The translations under genes were made by a program, and so were the position numbers. Shown here piece after piece: positions 1-5,419 of a stretch of DNA of 5,841 nt; within the stretch, counting starts at the first letter, position 1, and each line of letters opens with the position of its first letter. The DNA comes from Acidimicrobiaceae bacterium (GTDB lineage: Bacteria > Actinomycetota > Acidimicrobiia > Acidimicrobiales > Ilumatobacteraceae): positions 1-5,841 of the forward strand of contig DMQJ01000481.1 in assembly GCA_003455715.1 (NCBI GenBank), read 5' to 3'. A model generated the notes under the pieces. The model saw only the letters and a list, made by a program, of their open reading frames with translations. It made no database searches and was not told the DNA's origin.

Positions 1-1316
1 GCAGCGGCCGGCGACTGGCCGTGAGGAAACAGTCGGGCCGCCAACTGCAGCAGGATCTGCGGCTGACCGTCGCCGCCCATCGTGCCGAACACCGACACCA
101 GTTGGCCGTCGCGGGTGGCAAGTGCCGGGCACAGCGTGTGCGGCGGCCGGGCGCCCGGGCGAAGCTCGGCCGGGTGGCCGGGGTCGAGGCTGAAGCCCAG
201 CCCGCGGTTGTGAAGGTTGATGCCGGTGGCGGGTTCGGCCAGCCACGACCCGAAGCCGGATGCGTTCGACTGGATGAGCGACACGGCCATGCCGTCGGCA
301 TCGGCGGTGCACAGGTAGGTGGTGTCGCCATCGCTGCCGGGCACCTGCCGTTGTGATGCCCGCTCGGGGTGCACCATCTCGGCCCGGCCGCGGATGGCCT
401 GAATCAGTGCCATGCCGTCGGCGTGCTCGTGCAGCACCTGCGGCCTGTCGAACCCGGCTGCCGTTGCCGCTTCTACGAGCAGGTGCGCCCAGCGCTCGTC
501 GTCGGGGTCGGTGGGCAGCTCGATGTGCTCGCTCGCAAGTGCCGCGGCGCCGAGGGTGAGGTAGCCCTGCGAGTTGGGCGGAACCGTCCAGAGCTCATGC
601 CCCCACGCGCGGATGCGGAGGGGCTCGACCCATGTGGGTGCCGGATTCGCCAGGTCGGCCTCGGTGAACCAACCGTTGCCCAACGACAGCAGCCCGTTGC
701 CGAACTCCCCGCGGTAGAAGGCGTCACGTCCGCCCTCGGCGACTGCTCGCAATGCACGGGCGACTCCTGGTCGGCGTACGCGAGCGCCCGGGCGGCGGGC
801 TTGGCCAGACAACTCGTGCAGTTGCTGTTGGGCGGCGGCGTCGAGTTGCGAGGCCGAGCCGACCAGTAGTGGGCTGGCGGGGAACCCGTGCTCGGCCAGT
901 GAGACGGCCGGCGAAAGCAGCGTCGCCAACGGCAGCGTGCCGAACCGCTGGTGCAAGGCGACCCATCCGTCGACGCAGCCCGGCACGGTGACGGTGCGGA
1001 TGTCGTGCCGGAACGGCATCGTCCGGTGTCCCTCGGCGCGCAACACCTCAGCCGACGCGCCCGACCCCGCCCGGCCGCTGGAGTTGAGGCAGTGAACCTG
1101 CCCGTCGGGGGTGGCAACGAGCGCGAACAGGTCGCCGCCCATGCCGCACAGATGCGGCCCGACGACGGCGATGGCCGCGTTGGTGGCGATGGCTGCATCG
1201 ACCGCATTACCGCCGAGGGCGAACGCCGCCAAACCGGCCTGGGTGGCCAGCTGGTCGGCGCTGGCCACCATGTGTCGTGGTGCCCGCACCGAGCCGAAGG
1301 GCGCTGCTACCGCCAC
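1..1316 (-). CDS. Gamma-glutamyltransferase-family N-terminal nucleophile hydrolase (YwrD/HpxW-like), C-terminus cut by window edge
   Basis: The frame runs open from GTG at 1316 to the left edge, giving 438 residues; the family is usually about 530, so roughly 90-100 C-terminal residues are missing. Visible family marks are the N-terminal GGNAVDAA block (residues 35-42), PHLCGMGGDLF (54-64), an SGRAG segment whose Arg82 matches the gamma-glutamyl carboxylate-binding arginine, GDTTYL with the presumed autoprocessing and catalytic Thr332, NRGLGFSLDP (370-379), and GTMGGDGQPQ around 412-421. Members of this superfamily self-cleave before the threonine to give large and small subunits. NRG-FSLDP and MGGDGQPQ resemble YwrD-type enzymes and oxamate amidohydrolase HpxW more than classical periplasmic Ggt, and no signal peptide is visible, so a cytoplasmic enzyme is inferred. 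The substrate (gamma-glutamyl compound or small amide) cannot be decided. GTG 1316 is the first possible start after an in-frame stop at 1364; GAAGAG lies 8 nt upstream. It overlaps the end of the phosphodiesterase gene by 10 nt, suggesting translational coupling. Confidence 0.93.
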   Translation of the reverse strand, partial: MAVAAPFGSVRAPRHMVASADQLATQAGLAAFALGGNAVDAAIATNAAIAVVGPHLCGMGGDLFALVATPDGQVHCLNSSGRAGSGASAEVLRAEGHRTMPFRHDIRTVTVPGCVDGWVALHQRFGTLPLATLLSPAVSLAEHGFPASPLLVGSASQLDAAAQQQLHELSGQARRPGARVRRPGVARALRAVAEGGRDAFYRGEFGNGLLSLGNGWFTEADLANPAPTWVEPLRIRAWGHELWTVPPNSQGYLTLGAAALASEHIELPTDPDDERWAHLLVEAATAAGFDRPQVLHEHADGMALIQAIRGRAEMVHPERASQRQVPGSDGDTTYLCTADADGMAVSLIQSNASGFGSWLAEPATGINLHNRGLGFSLDPGHPAELRPGARPPHTLCPALATRDGQLVSVFGTMGGDGQPQILLQLAARLFPHGQSPAA

Positions 1317-2056
1317 AGTCCACGCTCTTCGAACACCTCTCGCAGCACAGCCGGCCGGTCGGTCATGATGCCGTCGACCCCGAGGTCGAGCAGGCGGTGC
1401 ATCTCGGCCGGGTCGTCGATGGTCCACACGTGCACGTGCAAGCCGTGGCGGTGAGCCCGAGCGACGAAGGCCTCGTTGACCACCGTGATCGGGCCCTGTT
1501 TCACCGGCACCTGCGCGGTGTGAGCCCGCACACGAACCGGCCTGCCGTACCGCATGGACGTGACGCCACCGGGGCCGAGCGCGGTGCACAGGTCGGGCCC
1601 GAGCAGCGCACGTAGCCGGCGCATGCGCACGTCGTTGAACGCGCCGACGCACACCCGATCAAGCGAGTTGGTGCGTCGCAGCGTCGCCACCAGGGCGTCG
1701 ACGGCGGCATTGCTCTTGCAGTCGATGTTCACGCGAACGTCGGGCCACTCGCCCAGGAGGTCTTCGAGGAGGGGGATGGGCGCCTCGCCATTCACCCTTG
1801 CCTGACGCACCTCGCTCCACGGCAGATCGCTGATGCGGCCGGGTCGGCCACAGGTGCGCTGCAGGTCGTTGTCGTGAAACGCGACGAGCACGCCGTCGGC
1901 GGTGACGTGCACGTCGGTCTCGATGTAGCGATACCCGAGGCCCACGGCGTACTCGAAGGCTGGCATCGTGTTTTCCGGGGCGTCGCTGGCGCCGCCGCGG
2001 TGGGCGAACGGGATGGGCCCGTCCCAGTCGAGATAGGGGTGGAGACGGCGTTGCAT
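1307..2056 (-). CDS. Glycerophosphodiester phosphodiesterase (GDPD family)
   Basis: A 249-residue protein of the usual size for a single-domain bacterial GDPD. Such enzymes are TIM barrels that hydrolyse glycerophosphodiesters, such as deacylated phospholipids, to glycerol-3-phosphate and an alcohol. Signature residues are present: AHRGG with His19, APENT with Glu28, ETDV with Glu46 and Asp48 as metal ligands, and AFHD with the second catalytic His61. The C-terminal strand HVWTIDDP followed by GVDGIMTDRP is also typical. No signal peptide or lipobox is seen, so it is probably cytosolic. The reading frame extends upstream to ATGs at 2080 and 2095, but these overlap the divergent aldehyde dehydrogenase start. 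ATG 2056 leaves a normal short leader before the first strand and sits 7 nt from a GATACT hexamer. A GGGG just upstream of 2056 could be a weak ribosome site. The gene is first in a two-gene operon with the downstream hydrolase. ETD replaces the commoner ELD, a mild variation. Confidence 0.94.
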   Translation of the reverse strand: MQRRLHPYLDWDGPIPFAHRGGASDAPENTMPAFEYAVGLGYRYIETDVHVTADGVLVAFHDNDLQRTCGRPGRISDLPWSEVRQARVNGEAPIPLLEDLLGEWPDVRVNIDCKSNAAVDALVATLRRTNSLDRVCVGAFNDVRMRRLRALLGPDLCTALGPGGVTSMRYGRPVRVRAHTAQVPVKQGPITVVNEAFVARAHRHGLHVHVWTIDDPAEMHRLLDLGVDGIMTDRPAVLREVFEERGLWR

Positions 2057-2063
2057 TGGCCCC

Positions 2064-2071
2064 AGTATCGT
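2064..2071. promoter_or_regulatory. Overlapping divergent -10 elements (AGTATCGT), putative bidirectional promoter
   Basis: Only 22 bp separate the two divergent starts. On the plus strand TATCGT (2066-2071) fits the TANNNT -10 pattern and ends 7 nt before the aldehyde dehydrogenase ATG at 2079. On the minus strand GATACT (2069-2064) ends 7 nt before the phosphodiesterase ATG at 2056. No purine-rich ribosome site precedes 2079, which fits leaderless translation, common in actinobacteria. No convincing -35 hexamer was found on either side; any such element would lie inside the opposite gene. This is inferred from spacing and motif only. Confidence 0.45.
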
Positions 2072-2078
2072 CGCTGTC

Positions 2079-3458
2079 ATGACGGAAACGATCACTGTCC
2101 GCTCGCCCTACGACAACGAGGTCATCGGCGAGATCCCGGCCATGTCGGCTGCCGATGTCGATCGCGCGGTTGCCATCGCCAAGCAGGCCCTCCACGCCAA
2201 CCCGCTGCCGCTGTGGAAGCGGGCCGACATCCTCGACAAGGCGGCTGCCCGCCTCACCGAGCGCCGGGAAGAGTTCGCGCGCATCATCGCCCGCGAAGCC
2301 GCCAAGCCCATCAAGACAGCGCGGGTGGAAGCTGAGCGGGCTGTGGGCACGTTTCAGTTCGCTGCGGCCGAGGCACGCAAGCTCGGTGGCGAGATGATCC
2401 CGCTCGATGCCATCCCATCGGGCGAAGGCAAGCTCGGGTTCACACTGCGGGTGCCCATCGGTGTGGTGGGCGCCATCGCTCCGTTCAACTTTCCGCTCAA
2501 CCTGGTGGTGCACAAGGTGGGCCCGGCCATCGCCGCGGGCTGCCCCGTGGTGTTGAAGCCCGCCAGCCAGACCCCCTTCAGCAGCCTCACGTTGGCGTCC
2601 ATGCTCGTGGAGGAGTGCGGGCTCCCCGCCGAGTATCTGCAGGTCGTCACCGGAGGCGGCAGCACGGTGGGCAACGCGCTCGTCGATCACCCCGACATCG
2701 CGCTCATCACGTTCACCGGCTCTCCTGAGGTGGGCTGGAGCATCCGTGCGCGGGCACCGCGCAAGCGCGTGGGCCTCGAGTTGGGCAACAACGCGCCCTG
2801 CATCATCGAGGCCGACGGCGACTGGCGCACCGCCGCAGCCAAGATCAAGGTGGCCGGGTTCAGCCATGCCGGGCAGAGTTGCATCAGCACCCAGCGAGTG
2901 TTCGTGCACTCGTCGATTGCCGCCGAGTTCACCGATGCGCTGGTCGAGCATGTCAACACGCTGGTGGTGGGCGACCCGATGGATGAGGCCACCGATGTGT
3001 CGGCCCTCATCTCCGGCAGCGAACGCGACCGCGTGGCCGAGTGGGTGGCCGAGGCCGACGCCCAGGGCGCCACCATTCGCACGGGGGGCACCGTTGGCGA
3101 CGACGGTGTGCTGCGGCCCACGGTCATCGCCAATGCGACGCACGAGATGAAGGTGTGCGCGCTCGAGGTGTTCGGCCCCGTCGTGGCCGTGCAGGCCTAC
3201 GACGATCTCGATGAGGCGCTGCGCCTCGCCAACGACAGCCGCTACGGGCTGCAGGCCAGCATCTTCACGTGCGACATCTCCAAGGCGCTGACGGCGGTGC
3301 GCACCCTCGACTTCGGTGGTGTCCTCGTGAACGAGGTGCCCACGTGGCGAGCGGATCAGCAGCCCTACGGGGGCCTGCGCGACAGCGGCAACACCCGTGA
3401 GGGGCCGGCGTTCAGCGTGAAGGAAATGACCGAGATCCGCATGGTGGTGCTGGGGTAA
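2079..3458 (+). CDS. NAD(P)-dependent aldehyde dehydrogenase
   Basis: A 459-residue aldehyde dehydrogenase of the ALDH superfamily, which oxidises an aldehyde to a carboxylate with NAD(P)+. The catalytic set is complete and correctly spaced: Asn137 in PFNFPLN, Lys160 in VLKPAS for cofactor binding, the FTGSPEVG glycine motif (212-219), general base Glu234 in GLELGNN, nucleophile Cys268 in HAGQSC, and Glu363 in EVFGPV. The C-terminus (DQQPYGGLRDSGNTREG, then EMTE) resembles the compact lactaldehyde, succinate-semialdehyde and GapN-like bacterial dehydrogenases. These are about 450-480 residues long and lack a signal peptide. The physiological substrate cannot be read from the sequence. ATG 2079 is chosen because the first beta strand begins a few residues later and a TANNNT element sits 7 nt upstream; no Shine-Dalgarno is seen. 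It is divergent from the phosphodiesterase gene and convergent with the membrane protein gene. A link to glycerol or lipid headgroup breakdown is possible but unproven. Confidence 0.95.
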   Translation: MTETITVRSPYDNEVIGEIPAMSAADVDRAVAIAKQALHANPLPLWKRADILDKAAARLTERREEFARIIAREAAKPIKTARVEAERAVGTFQFAAAEARKLGGEMIPLDAIPSGEGKLGFTLRVPIGVVGAIAPFNFPLNLVVHKVGPAIAAGCPVVLKPASQTPFSSLTLASMLVEECGLPAEYLQVVTGGGSTVGNALVDHPDIALITFTGSPEVGWSIRARAPRKRVGLELGNNAPCIIEADGDWRTAAAKIKVAGFSHAGQSCISTQRVFVHSSIAAEFTDALVEHVNTLVVGDPMDEATDVSALISGSERDRVAEWVAEADAQGATIRTGGTVGDDGVLRPTVIANATHEMKVCALEVFGPVVAVQAYDDLDEALRLANDSRYGLQASIFTCDISKALTAVRTLDFGGVLVNEVPTWRADQQPYGGLRDSGNTREGPAFSVKEMTEIRMVVLG

Positions 3459-3485
3459 AAGCGCCCGCGGGCGACCCCGTGGGTC
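3456..3485. terminator. Possible factor-independent terminator between convergent genes
   Basis: The 25-bp gap between the two stop codons holds two adjacent inverted repeats: the perfect 12-nt palindrome CGCCCGCGGGCG (3462-3473), and GACCC-CGT-GGGTC (3473-3485), a 5-bp stem with a 3-nt loop. Read on the minus strand, the first is followed by C and then TTTT, so it could end transcripts of the membrane protein gene. On the plus strand no T-tract follows, so termination of the aldehyde dehydrogenase transcript by this element is doubtful. The stems are short, hence modest confidence. Confidence 0.4.
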
Positions 3486-4416
3486 AGGGCACGACGAGGA
3501 GCGGGATAATCGTGTCGCCGGGGGCGATGCCACCCACCACCTTGCTGTCGGCGGGGCGCAGCACCAGCTCGTGTTCAATGCGCACCCAGTAGCCGCCGAA
3601 CGACGGTGGCTGGTCGGCCGATGTCGGCACGGCCACGGTGCGGGTGCCCACCCCCGCAGAAGTCCATTCCTCGTGCAGGATCGTGCGCGTGCGCCCCACG
3701 CGCGCCGAGTTGCCGCCGGTGTTGGTGATCACCACCTCCACCACCCGGTAACCCACCTCGATGTTGGTGTCCATCGGTGCCCGCACCTGGATCTGCGCCG
3801 GCTCGCCCGCACGGACGGGGTTCGCCGCGACCTTGTAGGCCACGCCCACGGGCACGGCCTTGCTGCGCCGCCACTCGGCGTACACGGTGAGCGCCGTCAC
3901 CAGCACCCCGCCGGCGATGAGCACGGCGCGCCACACGCCCTCGAATTGCCACACGCCGCCGACGACGACGACGGCGAGCACACCGAGCTTGCCGCCGAGT
4001 TGGTGATGCCAGGGATGATGCTCCACCGAGCCTTCGGGGGCAGGAGGGAACGTGCGCTGCAGACGGCGCTCATGGTCGTTGTCGCGCCCCGGGAGCAGGA
4101 CGAGTTCGGTGGCGTCGCGCTCGTCAGGGCCGCGGCGCTCGCGCACCGCTTCCACTTCGATGGTCACGCTGGCCCGTGGCGAGTCGTGGGAACTCGGTGC
4201 ATCGAGCGGAACCTGCAGCGTCACCTGATGACTGCCTGCGCCGCGAACGACGGTGTCAGTGAGGATGGTGCGTTTGGTGGGGATGGTGAGCGGCAGGTGC
4301 TCGACCGCAACCAGCGCCACCGTCGCCTGTTCGCCGTCGTCGAGACCCGACAACGTGCCCGCCACGGTGCCTCCACGTCGCACTTCCATCGTGTCGACGT
4401 CGAACCTGAGTCCCAT
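3484..4416 (-). CDS. Membrane protein with two probable arrestin-like beta domains flanking a two-helix hairpin
   Basis: A 310-residue protein I cannot assign to a named family. Residues 1-110 are beta-rich with no cysteine; they open with a strand/turn pattern (DVDTMEVRRGGTVAGTL) and contain PLDAPSSHDSP followed by an alternating strand. Residues 111-140 form a charged, His-rich linker. Two hydrophobic stretches follow, about 143-158 and 162-181, the second ending in YAEWRRSK. Residues 190-310 form a second beta domain with NPVRAGEPAQIQV, a long strand, and TSADQPPSFGGYWVRIE, which recalls the PPSF-G-W signature of arrestin/Spo0M-like folds. The weaker APSSHDSP in the first half sits at the equivalent place, suggesting a duplicated fold. 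A hairpin topology would put both domains on the same side, probably the cytoplasm given the Arg/Lys after helix 2. The frame continues upstream to 4530, but ATG 4416 has GGGAG 5 nt upstream and avoids the divergent gene. It is convergent with the dehydrogenase gene. Function is unknown. Confidence 0.85.
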   Translation of the reverse strand: MGLRFDVDTMEVRRGGTVAGTLSGLDDGEQATVALVAVEHLPLTIPTKRTILTDTVVRGAGSHQVTLQVPLDAPSSHDSPRASVTIEVEAVRERRGPDERDATELVLLPGRDNDHERRLQRTFPPAPEGSVEHHPWHHQLGGKLGVLAVVVVGGVWQFEGVWRAVLIAGGVLVTALTVYAEWRRSKAVPVGVAYKVAANPVRAGEPAQIQVRAPMDTNIEVGYRVVEVVITNTGGNSARVGRTRTILHEEWTSAGVGTRTVAVPTSADQPPSFGGYWVRIEHELVLRPADSKVVGGIAPGDTIIPLLVVP

Positions 4417-4421
4417 ACGTG

Positions 4422-4426
4422 CTCCC
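4422..4426 (-). promoter_or_regulatory. Shine-Dalgarno site deciding the start of the membrane protein gene
   Basis: GGGAG on the minus strand lies 5 nt before ATG 4416. The competing in-frame ATG at 4428 overlaps this site, and longer starts would run into the divergent oxidoreductase gene. Together with the -10 like CATACT at 4453-4448, this predicts an untranslated leader of about 25 nt. Confidence 0.6.
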
Positions 4427-4447
4427 ATGCAGTCGTGGTAGCCGCAC

Positions 4448-4455
4448 AGTATGGT
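4448..4455. promoter_or_regulatory. Overlapping divergent -10 elements (AGTATGGT), second putative bidirectional promoter
   Basis: Plus-strand TATGGT (4450-4455) fits TANNNT and ends 7 nt before the in-frame GTG at 4463. Minus-strand CATACT (4453-4448) would place transcription start near 4441 for the membrane protein gene, upstream of its GGGAG site. The core differs by one base from the one at 2064-2071. No clear -35 consensus is visible in either direction. Confidence 0.45.
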
Positions 4456-5419
4456 CCACAAGGTGACCTCGTCGAACGCCCCCGATGTTGCGTCCCTGCG
4501 CTGGGCAGTGCTCGGCGGTTCGAGCGGCATCTTCCGTCGCAGCCTGGCGCCTGCCTTCGTCGAGATGGGGCAGCACGTCGTGGACGCTGCCAGCCGCGAC
4601 GGTGAGTCGCTGGAGCCGTACGCAGACGCGCTCGCTCGCTCGGATGTCGACGCGGTCTACATCCCCCTGCCCAACCACCTGCACGCCGAGTGGATCCACC
4701 GTGCGCTCGAGGCGGGCAAGCACGTGTTGTGTGAGAAGCCGCTGACGCTGTCGCCCGGCGACACCGCGTCCGTGTTCGACCATGCCGAGAGCGCGGGGTT
4801 GGTGCTGATGGAGGCGTACATGTGGCCGCACCACCCACGTGCGCGAACGCTCTTGGAGTTGGTGCGCAGCCGGGCGTTGGGGTCGCCTCAGTGGGGCACG
4901 GGCCGGTTCAGTTGGCCAATGGACATGAACTCGGGCGACCATCGACTCGACTTCCGGGGCGCCGGGTCGTTGTTCGACGTCGGCATCTACTGCATCGCTC
5001 CGTTCATGATGATGGCCCGCCGCGAGCCCGCCGCCGTGGCGGCCAATGCCGTGCGCAACATGCGTGGGATCGACGTGTCGATGACCGGTTGGGTGGATTG
5101 GGGTGGCGGCTTCGGCTCGGGCTTCGCCGTCTCGTTCGATGCCCCACACCAGCGCCAGATGGACCTCGTCTGCAGTGAGGCAATCGTCGAGGTGCCCGGC
5201 ATGCACACACCCGGGCCTGCGGGCGTGAGCGAACTGGTCATTCGTCGGCGCGACGAGTCGGTCGAGCGCGTGCTGTGCGACGGGGGCAACGCGTACGCGC
5301 TAATGGTGAAGCAATTCGTGCATGCGGCGACGGGGGAGCAGGCCCCGGTGTTCGGCCGTGCCGAAAGCGAGCGGCTTGCACGAGTGCTGCAGGGTTTGCA
5401 CGCCGCCAGCGTGCACTGA
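4451..5419 (+). CDS. Gfo/Idh/MocA-family NAD(P)-dependent oxidoreductase
   Basis: Up to 322 residues from ATG 4451, or 318 from GTG 4463. Family marks are an N-terminal Rossmann strand and glycine loop (RWAVLGGSSGIF), YIPLPNHLHAEW, the catalytic EKP motif with Lys96 (numbered from 4451), and GSLFDVGIYCI at the start of the C-terminal alpha/beta domain. It resembles the dihydrodiol/xylose dehydrogenase branch, cytosolic enzymes that oxidise or reduce sugars and cyclic polyols. The substrate is not predictable here. The stretch between the second strand (DAASRDGESLEP) and DVDAVYIP is clearly shorter than usual. About a dozen residues of the normal helix and the following strand seem absent, yet the frame is intact. 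The glycine loop is also unusual: GGSSGI instead of GxGxI or GTSxI. The start is ambiguous because ATG 4451 lies inside the putative -10 hexamer, so GTG 4463 may be the true leaderless start; both are in frame. Its stop abuts that of the next gene. Confidence 0.92.
   Translation: MVHKVTSSNAPDVASLRWAVLGGSSGIFRRSLAPAFVEMGQHVVDAASRDGESLEPYADALARSDVDAVYIPLPNHLHAEWIHRALEAGKHVLCEKPLTLSPGDTASVFDHAESAGLVLMEAYMWPHHPRARTLLELVRSRALGSPQWGTGRFSWPMDMNSGDHRLDFRGAGSLFDVGIYCIAPFMMMARREPAAVAANAVRNMRGIDVSMTGWVDWGGGFGSGFAVSFDAPHQRQMDLVCSEAIVEVPGMHTPGPAGVSELVIRRRDESVERVLCDGGNAYALMVKQFVHAATGEQAPVFGRAESERLARVLQGLHAASVH

Noticed and set aside
473..1207. 244-codon minus-strand open frame within the hydrolase gene
   Set aside because: It lies in a different frame from the true gene, which I translated continuously from 1316 to the edge without a stop; this frame is rich in Arg, Ser and Pro with no motif.
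2077..2082. TCATGA palindrome giving start codons on both strands (ATG at 2079 plus and 2080 minus)
   Set aside because: A six-base palindrome here is easily chance. The minus-strand ATG at 2080 would add poorly conserved residues to the phosphodiesterase and place its start inside the dehydrogenase gene.
3462..3473. Perfect 12-nt palindrome CGCCCGCGGGCG as a possible repressor operator
   Set aside because: It lies between two convergent stop codons, where an operator is not expected; a role in termination is more plausible.
1659..3578. 639-codon open frame on the minus strand, opposite the aldehyde dehydrogenase and running into the phosphodiesterase
   Set aside because: Its composition is Arg/His/Gly/Ala-rich with no recognisable motif, and it overlaps two genes with complete catalytic signatures. 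It is the usual by-product of high third-position GC.
3571..4605. 344-codon open frame on the plus strand, opposite the membrane protein gene
   Set aside because: Low-complexity His/Arg/Gly-rich translation with no domain; the minus-strand frame has membrane helices, a ribosome site and a sensible domain order.
4256..5206. 316-codon open frame on the minus strand, opposite the oxidoreductase
   Set aside because: The opposite strand encodes a clear Gfo/Idh/MocA protein; this frame shows no motif and crosses the divergent promoter region.
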